Positions 50,550 through 62,499 of a stretch of DNA of 64,000 nucleotides are shown piece after piece. Within the stretch, counting starts at the first letter, position 1, and the number at the start of each line of letters is the position of its first letter. The notes beneath the pieces are model-generated. The model was not told the DNA's origin. It made no database searches and saw only the letters and a list, made by a program, of their open reading frames with translations. Both the position numbers and the translations under genes were made by a program. The DNA comes from Diphasiastrum complanatum. Its lineage: Eukaryota; Streptophyta; Lycopodiopsida; Lycopodiales; Lycopodiaceae. The stretch spans positions 193,001 to 257,000 of the forward strand of contig CM055112.1 in NCBI GenBank assembly GCA_029204225.1, read 5' to 3'.

Positions 50550-52656
50550 CTATGAAGATTTGAGCATTGATCTTGATATAACTCCAAAATTAGATCTATG
50601 CTTGATGAAAGCACTTTTGCTCAAAGGCTTGGTGAGTAGATCGGCAATACAAGAGGACAAGTTGACCTGCTCCAAATAGATTTCTCCTCCAATAAGCTTT
50701 TCTCTCACAAAATGGTGTGCCACTTCTATATGCTTGCTTCTTACATGAAATATGGGATTATTGGCAAGAGCTTGGGCCGAGATATTATTACACTTGATCA
50801 TTGGTAGATCATATTCCTTGATGCACTTTAGCTCCAATAATAATCTCATGATCCAAAGCACCTCTTTGGTGGTTGTAGTGAGTGCTTTGTACTCAGCCTC
50901 ACATGAAGAGAGAGATATAGTATCTTTCTTTTTGGAAAGCCAAGATATTAGATTGCCTCCAAGAAACATAGCATATGCACTAATAGACTTTCGATCCATC
51001 TTGTCACTTGTAATATCTGAATCCGAGTAGCTAACAATGGATAGATCTTCACTTTTATAAAGTAGACCATAATCACAAGATGAAGATACATATCTTAGAA
51101 TCCTCTTGGCCATCTTCCAATGATGAATCTTAGGATCTTGCATAAATTGACTCAATTTGTGCACACAAAAACTTAAATCGGGCCTAGTAATGGTAAGCCA
51201 AATCAAGGAGCCTACAAGACTCCTAAAAAGTGTGATGTCCTCGAAGGATCTTTCATCACCTTTATTAGGATCTTTTACAATTTGCTCCATTGGAGTATCT
51301 ATGCTCTTAGAATTTTCCATATGGAATTTTTTCAACATAGAGTGAGCATATCTAGATTGGCATATAAAAACATGATCTTCATAAAAATCAATCTCTAGGC
51401 CTAGGATGTAATGTGTTTCTCCTAGATCTTGCATATTAAACTCACATCCAAGTACTAGCTTAGTTTCATCAACTAGCTTGATACAACTTTCACAAAGAAT
51501 AATGTCATCAACATAAATTAGAAGAATGACAATAGTACTATCAACAGACTTTAAATAGATGGAAGGATCATAGTCACTAAGAGTAAATCTTAGTGAGATA
51601 AGGAAATAATTAAGTCTTAAATACCATGACCTTGGTGCTTGCTTGAGTCCATAAAGACTTTTGAAGAGCAAGCACACTTTGGACTCGTCCTTGATGAATC
51701 CTTCAGGTTGTTCCATATAGATCTCCTCCTCAAGATAACCATTTAGAAAAGCATTGGATACATCTAATTGGAACACCTTCCACTTAAAGAAACAAGCAAG
51801 AGAAATAAGAATTCTTATTGTCACCATCTTTGCAACGGGTGCAAAGGTCTCCTCATAATCAAGGCCATGGATCTGAGCAAATCCTTTTGGCACATAATCT
51901 TGTTTTATACTTGTTGATGGTGCCATCATGATTGTACTTGATCCGAAATACCCATTTTCAACCAATCACATGCTTGTTGGATGGAGGATCCACAAGCTCC
52001 CAAGTATTGTTGGTGATCAATACATCATACTTTTGCTTCATGGCATCATACCACTCCTTGGTATTGAGTGCCTCTTGTACATTCTTTGGCTCTTCATGAG
52101 AGACATAAAAAACATAATTAGTGGAATCAAGATCCACTTGTTTGCCTTTGTCAAAATATGAGAGCCTCTTAGGCTCGGATCTATCTCTCATGGATCTTCT
52201 TGGTGAGAAAATCCGAGGAGAGTCTTTTTCAATTCTCGACCCCATCACATCATAATTGTCTTCAAAATCAATAATAGGTGATGCATCCATAGACTTCTTG
52301 ATCTCGGCCTCTTCAAAAGATGAATGTTGATCTTCATGAAAGACAACATCTCTACTTTCAATAACTTGAGAAGTAGAGAGTACAAAGACTCTATAGGCCT
52401 TTTTGGTGGATGAGTATCCAACCGTGATCCCTTTGCATGCACTAGGATCTTCCTTCTTCCTTGTTTCCAAGGGAATATGGGCAAAGCATATGCATCCAAA
52501 AACTCTAAGGTAATCAACCTTAGGCTTCTTCAAATATAAGATTTCATATGGTGACTTTCCTCCAAGAGCTATATGTGGGAGCCTATTGCAAAGATAATTT
52601 GCACAATTAATGGCTTCTCCCCAAAAATCTTTGGGCAAAGATGCCTCAATTCTCAT
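50550..52656 (-). pseudogene. Copia integrase C-terminus, reverse transcriptase and RNase H
   Basis: From 52656: LPKDFWGEAINCANYLCNR, YLRVFGCICFAHIP and a linker, then TWELVDPPSNKHVIG. After a frame change, a long open frame from 51965 to 50550 holds KGFAQIHGLDYEETFAPVAK, FQLDVSNAFLNGYLEEEIYM, KSLYGLKQAPRSWY, LLIYVDDIILCES with the aspartate pair, [20 protein letters not shown], and RNase H with YSDSDITSDK and SSCEAEYKALTTTTKEVLW. This is the best preserved RT in the window. The integrase catalytic core is missing: the protease start near 52700 joins directly to the C-terminal part. Confidence 0.92.
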
Positions 52657-53638
52657 AGATTTTGTGAAGAGGCTCCACTATCAATATACCATAAGTCGTC
52701 CTTCTTGAAAGGAGTGGATGAGAAGCTAAAACCATAAGAGATCCCTCTCCATCACTTGCAATAGTATCTTCCTTCTCATTGGTGATGTTGGCTTGCTTGA
52801 GTTGATTCTTCTTCTTGAAGCAATTGGTGGCATAATGGCCTTTCTTGCCACAATAAAAACACTTGATCTTCTTCTTCTTGAGCTTGGATGATGAAGCATT
52901 AGAGGAGTCATCTTCCTCCTCATCTTTGTCTTTGGATTTGGCTTTGTCCTTGATTGAGGATTGTTGAAATTGGTTCTTGCTCCTCCCTTTGTGCTTGTCC
53001 TTGGCAAAGAGAGCTTTGCCATCATTATGAGTGAGAGAAAGCTTGTCCATCCTCAAGAGCTTATACTCTTGTCTTGATTCTTCAGAAATTAGCACACTTT
53101 GGAGAGCCTCCAAACGTGGTAGCTCCTCCTTAATGGCATAGGATTGGACAAGGTTATAAAATTCACTTCTCAAGCCATTGAGAATGACTTGGACTAGCTC
53201 ATTTTGATTGATGGAATCACCAATGCAAGCAAGCTCTCTATGAATATCTTTTACTCTCAAAACATAACTAGATGCACTCTCATCACTCTTTTGGCGACTT
53301 TGAAAGATTTGATTTCTAAGAGTGAGGAGCCTAGAGGTGTTCTTAGCCTCATAGATAGTCTTGAGACAATCCCAAGCTTCTTTGGCTATTGTACAAGTAC
53401 CTATCTCCATCAATATCTCATTAGAGACATTCATCTTAATGTAGTGGAGAGCCATCCTAGCTCTCTTTTTGTATTTTTGAACCTCTTGAAGAACTTGTGG
53501 TTCTTCTTCAAGGCCAAGAACTATGTCCATCACGTCTTGAAGGATCAAGATGGACTCCATCCTCATCTTCCAAATTGAATAGTTTGAAGTGGACAATCTT
53601 TCACTTGGTTCCAAAAAAGATGAACTCATTGAAGCCAT
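52657..53638 (-). pseudogene. Copia gag with zinc knuckle, fused to a broken protease start
   Basis: The ATG at 53636-53638 gives MASMSSSFLEPSERLSTSNY followed by SIWKMRMESILILQD. The capsid part, a lysine-rich stretch and zinc knuckle CFYCGKKGHYATNC are all open. Near 52720 a single-base shift leaves the protease start (LWYIDSGASS) in another frame. Then most of protease and the integrase core are deleted. Closely related to the gag at 33862-34776. Confidence 0.9.
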
Positions 53639-54380
53639 TTGAAGTGAAGAAAACTCAAATGATGAACAATAAATGTTGCTACACACTCTCAATAGGATCC
53701 AATAATGAAGTACTATCTCCTCCTATGAAAGATCTTGCAACTATTTGTGAATTGATTCTCACTATTACTCAAATCTCTCTAAAACAAGATCTATTTCACA
53801 TCAAATGATGGACTATAGACAAAGTTAGGATCATTTACTCTTAGCACATGTGAAATACACTAAGTAACCAAATTTGACTCAAACTCAATGATATTGCATG
53901 AAACAAATTGGCTATGATCTCAAAACAATGTCTAGATCACTTATAGATGAGATTGGTAGCCATACAACTGTGAACAGAGATCTAACAGGCAATCTCTTGA
54001 CCAAACCAAATGTGTCCACCCAGGTCTAGGTGCCCTACCTAACCCTCTTAGAAAGCTTATAACTTTTGATTGGCTCAACTAAATGGAATGAAACTGGTTG
54101 CAACAAAAACTAGACAAAAATATCTTCAAAACAAGCTATCAAGCAAGATAAATGGATCAAGCATGAGAGAGAACTCTCAATCTGAAATTGGATGTTCCTC
54201 ACATGTGTCTGAGGACCTGATTCTGTTCAGTACCAGGTCAAACCCAATCAATGCTCTATTGATCTCTTTTGATCCAAAATTAGACAAGATAGCTAGGAAA
54301 ATGGATGTTGACAATTTCTAGCTCAAGATCGATGAATAGTTTTCACCCAAATGGATTAAAATGCATGGTGATCTTAGGTA

Positions 54381-54393
54381 GGCTCTGATACCA
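54381..54393 (-). promoter_or_regulatory. Primer-binding site (initiator tRNA-Met type)
   Basis: TGGTATCAGAGCC on the minus strand, directly after an LTR end reading AAATCAACA. It primes the minus-strand element whose gag begins at 53638. Confidence 0.9.
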
Positions 54394-54930
54394 TGTTGAT
54401 TTCACACGTGTGGACTATCCACAACATGTACTTGTGATCTCCTAAGGTGTGTAGATGCACCAAGATCAAGACTAAATTGAGATTCAAGATCTATCTTTGA
54501 TTCTATGGCAAAAACACACTACTACATGCATTCAATCACTTCCAACTCTCACTCACACGTGTGGAAAGTGTTCCAAAAATAATTTAAGTAAAAACAAGTT
54601 GCTCTCCTTGGGTAGAGAGAGAAAATCATCATGAGCTCTCGGGTAGAGAGAGAAAGCTAGAAAACCAATTACTCACAAAATCCACTCAATCTCAAAATCA
54701 ATTAGATCCAAATGAGAAGTACAATGATACTAGTAGATCCACGAGCTACCACTATGCTTACCTATGATTGGACCATACTTTTGCCACCTCTTAGTCCCAT
54801 TGGACCATTGATCCATTCACCTCTAAATTCTATTGGACCATTTTCAAGCAAACCTCAAATTCTATTGTACCCCTCAAGGTTCCACCTCTAAATCCTATTG
54901 GACCTCTTAAATTTGGTGCAACCCGACAAT
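54394..54930 (-). repeat. Copia 5' LTR (5' end uncertain)
   Basis: Ends CACACGTGTGAAATCAACA before the primer site; a second CACACGTGTG lies near 54552. Between 54780 and 54910 a ~26-bp phrase (TCC(A/T)A.T..ATTTAGAGGTG type on the minus strand) repeats several times. The outer end is not defined and may be truncated near 54930 where a plus-strand copia fragment begins. Confidence 0.65.
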
Positions 54931-57157
54931 ACCTTGCATGCACTTCAAGAAGAAGGGACACTCTGCATATGATTGCAGATTCAACCCGGCTGAGAAAGCG
55001 AATGTTGTAGAGTTGTTAAGGGATGCTAACAAGAGCGACAAAGCCTCTACAATATTCAATGAGGCTTCTACAAGTTACATAGAGCGAGACTATGACGTAG
55101 TCATTGACTCAGGAGCAACCTCACACATTACCTGCAACAAGAAAATACTGATCAACTATAGAGAGCTCGACACTAGTACATAGTGATTCTAGGTGACGGG
55201 AGCAAACATGATGTGAAAGGCATCGGGACTCTATATCTACGAACATTGTCGGGACAAGCTAAGTTGTCAGGAGCACTCTATGTGCCCTCACTGAGAAGAG
55301 ACCTGTTGTCAATCTCGAAGATGGCAGATCTCGGAATTCGAGTCATGTTTGATGGCAATACATGTTGGATGATCGAACAAAGTTCAAATAAGCTATTGAC
55401 TATAGGATCCAAAGAAGGTAAACTGTATCAAGCCAAGATTGTCAGTAGTTTTAATAGCATATTGAATGCATCAAAAAATGAAGATTAGCTTTGGCATAGA
55501 AGAATGTATCATCTGAACATGAGAAGCCTCTACGAAATGAGCAGAAAAGACATTGTAACAGGTCTGAAAATATCCAGACCAGACATCGACTTCTGTGAAG
55601 CCTGCCAAAGGGCACACAACATTGAAGTCCATTTATACATGAAGGAAAGAGAGCTAAGGAAGTCTTTGAGCTCATCCATTCATATGTTTTGGGCCGATGA
55701 AAGTCGATTCGCTCTCCGAATCAAGGTAATTCTTGACATTCATTGATGATTACAACCGGATGACGACGATCTATTATTTAAAAAAGAAATCTGAAGTGTT
55801 TGACCTTTCAAGAAGTTCGTGGCATTCGTAGAGAGACACACCTCAAAGAAAGTGCAGACCATCAAGTCTGACAATGGAGGTGAGTACAAAAGCAAGGAGT
55901 TTTTAAATTTTTGCCAAGAACAAGGTATAGAGCATCATTTCACTCCTACGTACACATCCGAATATAATGGTGTCACAGAAAGAAGAAACAAGACACTAGT
56001 CGAAGGAGCCAGATGCATGATGGCACAGGCTCAATTGTCAGGTCAATTTTGGACTGAGGCAATAGCTGCAGCGGTGCACCTGCAAAACAGATCAACAACG
56101 ATAGCTCTGGAGAACAAAACACCGTATGAGATGTGGACAACAAGAGGCCCGATCTATCATACATGTGTGTGTTCAGATGTGCAGCATACAAGCACATACC
56201 AAAGTAGCAAAGAAAAAAGCTCGACGAAAAGTCGGAGCAGACAGTCATGGTCGGATACTTGAATGGATAACAGGTCTACAGACTCTATCAGCCAACCATG
56301 AAGAAAGTTGTGATGAGTCAAGATGTGATGTTCGATGAGTCCAAATTTCCAAGCACACTACTGCTAATTCAAGAGGGATATCAAGGGCAAACGTCAAGTC
56401 AAAATATTGAGCCCCATACTCCTGAGCAGCAGGAAGCTGAAGATCAACTTGACGAAGAAGAAACAATCGAACAACAATGAACGGGAATTAAACGGTCAAC
56501 AAGACAAAGAAAACTTCCAGAACGATACACTGACAATTTTCAATGGAACAAAGATACAGAGTTCAAATTTTGTAGCTTCACCAAAGAACCAAATACATAT
56601 CAAGAAGCTATGCAGAGTCTAGAAGGAGAATTTTGGAAGTAGACAATGTCAGAAGAGATTAATTCAATGAGGAAGTCCAATGGGGTGTTGACACTGGAGC
56701 CACTTCCCGAAGACAAAAAGATCATTGACTGCAAATGGGTACACAAAAGAAAAGTTAAATCAGATGGCACTATCGGATGCTATAGGGCCAGACTTGGCCA
56801 AGGGCTACACACAAAGGTATGGTATCGACTATTTGAATACGTACTCACCAATGGTCAAAATGACAAGTATTCGACTACTCCTCGCATACACAATGCAATA
56901 CAATCTGGAAATACACCAGATTGATGTGAAGGCAGTCTTTCTCCATGGAGATCTAGAGGAAGAAATCTTCATGAAGTAGCCTGAAGGATTCAAAGATCTA
57001 GACAATCGACAATATGTTTGTCGGTTACAACGATGTATTTATGGTTTGAAACAGGCATCATGAGTTTGGTACAAGAAGCTTGACAATATTCCTAAGTCCT
57101 AGACTTCGTTCCTACTCAACCAGACTGTAATGTACATATAAAACAAGTAGGAAGAAG
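54930..57157 (+). pseudogene. Copia element, first part (gag end to RT), interrupted
   Basis: Zinc knuckle MHFKKKGHSAYDCRFN, protease VVIDSGATSHITCN, GALYVPSLRRDLLSISKM, pre-integrase LWHRRMYHLNMRSL, integrase IKSDNGGEYKSKEF and TSEYNGVTERRNKTL, RT IHQIDVKAVFLHGDLEEEIF and RCIYGLKQAS. Stops and frameshifts occur near 55182, 55487, 55745, 56140, 56790 and 56978. At 57157-57162 the frame runs into the insertion that starts at 57163, in the middle of the RT catalytic motif; the second part is at 61510-62480. Confidence 0.9.
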
Positions 57158-57277
57158 TTTTGTGATTCAATGCAAATTCTAGCTAAAAATCTAGTGACAA
57201 ACTGATAAAAATCTCAAACGATTCGCGAATAGTTTCACGAAACTTGAATTATTTTTGTCCGAAAATAATTTGTGTTG

Positions 57278-57600
57278 GATCAATCAGGCTCTGTAACACA
57301 ACGAAACGAAACGAGATGAAATCTAAACGAAAACAAAATGAAACAAAGTGAGGCGAAACTTAAACGAGCTCTGACATTGATTCATGTTGGAAGCATAGAG
57401 ATCGCGAAATGACACGAAATGAAACGAAGCACAAGCATTCACGAAAAGATCAATCAGACTCTGTAACGAGATGAGACGAGACGAGACAAAACGAAATGAA
57501 ACGAAACGAAACTTAAGTGAGCTCTGAAACTGATTTACGCTTATAGCCAAGTGATTGCAAAGTGAAACACGAAGCGAAAGCATTCGCGAACGAAATCAGT
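57278..57600. repeat. 170-bp tandem pair rich in GAAACGAAAC motifs, in an LTR
   Basis: GATCAATCAG(G/A)CTCTGTAAC recurs at 57278 and 57448. Each copy continues with many GAAACGAAAC-type steps, AGCTCTGA and a CGCGAAAT or CGAAGCG block. It lies in the 3' LTR of the minus-strand insert. Segments 57163-58307 otherwise hold no coding sequence. Confidence 0.8.
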
Positions 57601-58307
57601 TTGTCATGAATTCAAATATGATTGTTTGTCACTGCCAGCTATATCATTCCTACAATCCTTTAGAGTGTAGACAAACACTGATGATCTACGTGAACAGATT
57701 AGTATAGCATTCAACGAAATTAGACTAGAGTGTGGGATTGAATAAACAAGTGAATCAGATACACGAATAGTAGCAGACAAAAATACATTCGAGATCATAC
57801 AATTACACAGATTAATATGTGCATAACAGCTACAATATTATCTATTGATCTTCTAGTTTTTCAGGCACTGTGCGACAGATCCACACAGTGCATTGGCGTG
57901 AGAGAAATACAGTTCTCTCACGAATAATGTCTCGCTTAGTAGTGGACTTCTGGATCTATAGATCCTCTACAAAATTGTCTCGCTCACAGGCGGACATGTA
58001 TTCTGTATTTTTTGTCTTTTTTTTACTTCTTGTCTTTTTACAGTATTATGCATCAAACAGAAAGTATATAGTTCACGAACTTTTTTGTGTCGCATCATGT
58101 AACTTCCAGATTAGAAAGATTAAACACCTACAACTAATCATGAATTACAAGAGTGGCAGATTAGCCACGATCTAGAGTACTTTTGTTGATGTCATGATAT
58201 CTGATCAAATATTTTTTATCACATGGTACTTGGCTAATCTTCTTGGCCATTTGTGGAGCAAGAATGATTTTGTGTCGCAAAACAATTTCGTGTCATGTGT
58301 CACAAAA

Positions 58308-59867
58308 TTATTTGCAAACAATTTCGTTTCTTGTGTCTTTTCTGTCAAAAGCAGAGTGGAGAGCTAGCAATGCTTTGGCACTAGAAACATTTTGTTTCAG
58401 CTCCCTCTCAAAGCATGATAGCTTGATGGCTCCAAGATTGCTCCTCTTTTTTTCGAATAGACCTTTGTCTAAGGCCTTGGTGAAAATGTCAGCTACCATC
58501 TCCTTTGTTCCAATGAAGGTAGTCTGCAACATCTTCTTGCCAATCAAATCCCTTATTAAGTTGTACTTGATCGCAATGTGTTTCGTCCTTGAGTGAAACA
58601 TAGGGTCTTTTGTCAGATGTATTGCAGATGTGTTGTCCATCTGCAAAACCAGAGGTTCATTCCTCGTTTTGCCCAGTTCGTCAAGGAACTGTTTGAGCCA
58701 AATTATTTCGTTGGCCATCTTTGCTGCTGCAACATACTCTGCTTCGTAGGACAACTGAGCCACAATGGTTTGCTTCTTGCTGACCCAGAGAATTGCTGCT
58801 CTTGACGCAATGATACATCCTCTTGAGACACTTTTACAGTCGTCTTTGAGAGATGCCTAGCTAGCATCACTGTAGGAAAGCATCTGGAACCCTGCATCAT
58901 GACAATAACACAAGCCAAAATATTTTGTTAATTGAAGATATTGCAAAATTTATTTTGCAATCTTCCAATGTGTCGAGCCTAGATTCGTGCAGAATTGGCT
59001 CATCCTGAACACTACATAAGCAATGTCAGGATGTGTGTTATCTGCAAGGTACATCAACGATCCTATCAGTTTCCTGTATGGTGTGAGCTGGATCAATTCT
59101 CTCTCTTCAGTCCTCGAACAATTTTCATTTGTCATTACTATTCCTGCAAGCATTAGAGTATTCGCTCCTTTGCAATTCAGCATCCCGAAATCTTCTAGGA
59201 TTTCTTGGGTATATCTGGACTTATGAAAGTACAACTTAGTTCCCTCATCGTCCTTGTCAATCTGTAAGCCAAGGTAACACTTGGCTTCTCCTAGATCTAC
59301 AATCTCGAAATGTTTCGAGATATCATTCTTCACTTCAGCAATAAGTTTCTCACTCTTGTAGAGTATCAGAGTGTCATCCACATACACAGCCGCAATGATG
59401 ATCTTTCCATCTGTAATTCTCACATAGACATTGGAATCAGCCATAAGTGGCTTGAATTCCAAGGATTTTAAGACTTGATCTTTCTTCTTGTACCATTGTC
59501 AAGCTGACTGCTTCAGACCATAGATAGTCCTATGCATTCTGCATACATAATTAGGAAGTAAATTCAAGACATAACTTGGGGGTTGATCCATGTAGACCTC
59601 TTCATCTAGCTCACCATGCAAGAAGGCTATCTTCTCGTCCACAATGTGGATCCTGAGATCATAAGTTGCTGCATATGCAAATAGTAAACGTAGGGACGAA
59701 TGTTTCACGACATGAGATAAGGTCTCAAAATAGTCAATACCATATCTTTGAGAGAATCCCTTCGCTACAAGTCTTGCCTTATACTTATGCTGACCCCTGT
59801 TATTGCTCCATGATGGCTTGTTTGGTATAGTGCCATTGAATTCATATGGCATAGTCTCTTGTGCCAT
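58308..59867 (-). pseudogene. Copia reverse transcriptase and RNase H, frameshifted
   Basis: RT start at 59867-59499 (HKYKARLVAKGFSQRYGIDY, IHIVDEKIAFLHGELDEEVYM, TIYGLKQSA), then frame change to 59462-58950 with IAAVYVDDTLILYKSEK (aspartate pair intact) and GSLMYLADNTHPDIAYVVFR, then RNase H 58763-58308 with LSYEAEYVAAAKMANEIIWL and DNTSAIHLTKDPMFHSRTKH. The RNase H first acidic motif region near 58900 is disrupted. Confidence 0.9.
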
Positions 59868-60064
59868 AGAGTGTCTGGAAAATCATCATGAGTCTAATGC
59901 ACTTGATCTGCAGGCAGGCGTACCTTTAGGTGATATAGATTGTCTTTTCTTCTATCTTGCGTGATCAGGGTACTGGTACTAGCATCAAGAATGTTGCATG
60001 CTTCATTTGAGAACGTCACACAAATCTCTGCATCAGCTATTCTTGCTACAGATAGCAAATCCTG

Positions 60065-60784
60065 CTATAGTGTATGCACGAACAGAACATCTTCGAGTCG
60101 TTTGTCTCTGGCATTCGTGTTGAGCCATAGTGATCCAATACCGTTCACTTGATGTTTATATCCATCTCCAAGAACAATGAATCTTGATGGATCTGCACTT
60201 CGAAAATCAGACCTAATTGATCTTGATGTAAAAAAGTGTGAGGTAGCTCCTGAGTCTAGGATTACCTTTTGTGTGTCGGGTGCTGACACTACACACATGT
60301 CTGCACAAATGTAGACAGTCGAATTATTTATGTTTAATCTTTCTTTTCCCATTTTCGAGCTCTCTGGCTCCTTGACATAGGATCAACTATTATTGTTCTC
60401 CTGTCTTCTTTGTGGTGATTTGTTTCTTGGGTTTAGGCGATAGTCCATGGCTGCATGACCCTTCTTATGGCAGTGGATACACTCAATTTTTGGATTTAGC
60501 CGACACGAATCAATAGTATGTCCTTCACGTTTGCATCTCATGCATGTCTTCTTGTCTCCACTCTGTTGTTTTGACCTTCCTTTGTTCTTCCATTTGCCTT
60601 TGCTGGTTTCTTCTCCTTGCTGATCACGGTCCTGCTTTCGATCTGACTCTCTCTTAGGCTTGAATTGTTTCTTTGTTTTGTTCTTGTTGCTGTAGAGAGC
60701 TTGGTCAGAAGTATCCTTGTGATCAAGGTGCTCTCGAGCCTCGACTTCCTCTTGAATCTCGTTGAGCTGCTTCTCTACTGACAC
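60065..60784 (-). pseudogene. Copia gag C-terminus with two zinc knuckles, and protease start
   Basis: Gag end 60784-60383: highly charged, with KTCMRCKREGHTIDSC and CIHCHKKGHAAMDY (second knuckle lacks the final Cys). The protease frame 60352-60065 has VILDSGATSHFFTS and VNGIGSLWLN. A stop and frame change separate them near 60370, and the frame ends after DVLFVHTL at a deletion that removes the rest of protease and all integrase. Confidence 0.88.
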
Positions 60785-61184
60785 TGCATTTTTTGCTCCA
60801 GAATTGTGTAGTGAAAGGTCTTTGCCATCCCACTACAGGTTTGTCAGCTCATCTTCAAGCATCATTATCTAACTATGTGATTTCATCTGATCTCGTGAGT
60901 AGTGTATCCCACATCTCCCTTGCTTTGGAGAGTGTAGTCAAGTCAAGTGTGAGGCTATCCTCGATGGATGATGATAACAAGGCTACTGCCTTGTCATTCT
61001 TCTCCCTCCATTCATGTAGCTCCTTGTCTGTTGTTATAGGCATCTCCTCGGTGCCATCTACCCAGGGGAATAATCCTTCACCCTTTAGTATCAGCGAGGT
61101 CTTTACCTTCCATGCTAGGAAGTTAGATCCTGATGAATCCAAAACTGTACAGATCTTGGATTGTATGTTGTTGATTGAAGCCAT
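60785..61184 (-). pseudogene. Copia gag N-terminus
   Basis: The ATG at 61182-61184 starts MASINNIQSKICTVLDSSGS, followed by FLAWKVKTSLILKG and KAREMWDTLL, the gag capsid start. The frame ends at about 60873 and the match to the next gag piece requires a frameshift. It is 103 bases downstream of the primer site. Confidence 0.85.
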
Positions 61185-61286
61185 TGCTTTTGAATTTGTG
61201 TTTTCACTTATTAATGGTTGTTTGTTTGAATACTTAGCCCCTTGGATTTGATAGCTTTTCGGCTATGTCATACTATGGCAAGGTGG

Positions 61287-61298
61287 GCTTTGATACCA
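61287..61298 (-). promoter_or_regulatory. Primer-binding site, one base off the tRNA-Met type
   Basis: TGGTATCAAAGC on the minus strand, one substitution from TGGTATCAGAGC, next to an LTR end reading TTTTTCGCATCA. Confidence 0.8.
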
Positions 61299-61299
61299 C

Positions 61300-61508
61300 T
61301 GATGCGAAAAATGCACTCAGAAAATGCAAATTCTAGCTAAAACTCTGGTGACAAACTGATAAAAATCTCGAACGATTCGCAAACAGTTTCACAAAACATG
61401 TGTAATTTGTGTTTTGCGAAACTGTTTGCGAATCGTTCGAGATTTTTATCAGTTTGTCACCAGAGTTTTAGCTAGAATTTGCATTTTCTGAGTGCATTTT
61501 TCTCATCA
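61300..61508. repeat. Near-perfect palindrome, 98-bp arms, 13-bp spacer
   Basis: Arms 61300-61397 and 61411-61508 are reverse complements with only about two mismatches. The left arm is the terminal part of the element's 5' LTR beginning TGATGCG; the right arm is an inverted copy ending at the insertion border. The same terminus, with a short deletion, forms the left border at 57163. Confidence 0.92.
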
Positions 61509-61509
61509 T

Positions 61510-62480
61510 TTTTGTAGATGACTCTCTGATGATAGGAAACTCCTTGAAACTAATCAAAGAAACAAAGAACCAGATATCTACAAGCTATGAAATCACGGAT
61601 ATGGGAGAAGCAACTAAGTGCCTTGGGTTGGGAATCAGAAGAGATCGAATCAGAGGAGTGTTGCATCTGAGTCAATCTGAATATGCTGAAAAGGTGCTGA
61701 AGTCGTACTGAATGATGGACTGCAAAGAAAATGCCACACCAATGATAGTTGGAGCCAGACTGACAAAGCAGGAGTGCCCAAATACAGATGAAGAGAGATA
61801 GAGGATGGAAAACATTCCATACCAAAACCTGATTGGTAGTCTGATGTACCTCACAATCTGTACCAGACCCGACTTGGCCTTCTCTTTCTATGCATTAAGC
61901 CAATTCTCTTCAAATACTGGCATGGTGCACTGGAAAATGGTGAAACAAATTTTGCAATATCTGAAGGGCACTGAAATGTGGGATTGATCTACAAAGTAGA
62001 CAAAGAAGAAAAATTGTTTGAGCTGCAACACTATAGTGATGCAAGCTAGGCAAGCTGCAAAGATGACAACAAATCAGTAATAGGAGGATGTTCAATAGCG
62101 TGCGTAGTAGCAATCAATTGTCTATGCAAGAAGCAGACTCTTGTAGCTCAATGTTCGTGCGAGGCCAAATATGTGGCAGCATCGAAGGTGGCAAATGAAG
62201 TGGTGTGGTTATAGATGATGCTGGATGCAATTGGCATACAACAAAGAGAACCATGCACCATGATGATGGATTCTTAGAGTGCCATATATCTATCCTAGGA
62301 CCCAGTCTTTCATTCAAAGACCAAACACATTCCCCTGAAGTACCACCACATTCGAGACTTGATCTCGAAAGGAGAGCTGAGTGTTCAATACATAAAGTCA
62401 AAGGACATGCTTGTAGATTTGCTCATGAAGCCACTCGACAAACCACTATTTAAAAAGCAAAGAAGCATAATGGAGCTGAA
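61510..62480 (+). pseudogene. Copia element, second part (RT end and RNase H)
   Basis: Continues the element of 54930-57157 from within FVDDSLMIGNSLKLIKE, through EITDMGEATKCLGLGI, IGSLMYLTICTRPDLAFSFY, then RNase H (HYSDAS, KKQTLVAQCSCEAKYVAASK, FHSKTKHIPLKYHHIRDLIS). Stops at about 61710, 61800, 61986, 62048 and 62213. A frame continues to 62739 past the normal RNase H end. Confidence 0.88.
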
Positions 62481-62499
62481 CAAACACAACAAAGGTTGC

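Larger units (their letters stand above)
57163..61509 (-). mobile_element. Copia element inserted into another copia element, with 5-bp target duplication
   Basis: The insert is flanked by TTTTG at 57158-57162 and 61510-61514. Removing it and one TTTTG joins the outer element in frame through its RT motif FVDD. Inside, on the minus strand: primer site 61298-61287, gag 61184-60383, protease 60352-60065, RT and RNase H 59867-58308. Integrase is absent. The left end is the 3' LTR; the right end is a short 5' LTR remnant followed by an inverted copy of the same terminus, so the insert has inverted LTR termini on both sides. Confidence 0.88.

Noticed and set aside
57163-61509. A DNA transposon with terminal inverted repeats
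   Set aside because: Inside are gag, protease, RT, RNase H and a tRNA-Met primer site, and the termini are LTR ends; the inverted ends are secondary.
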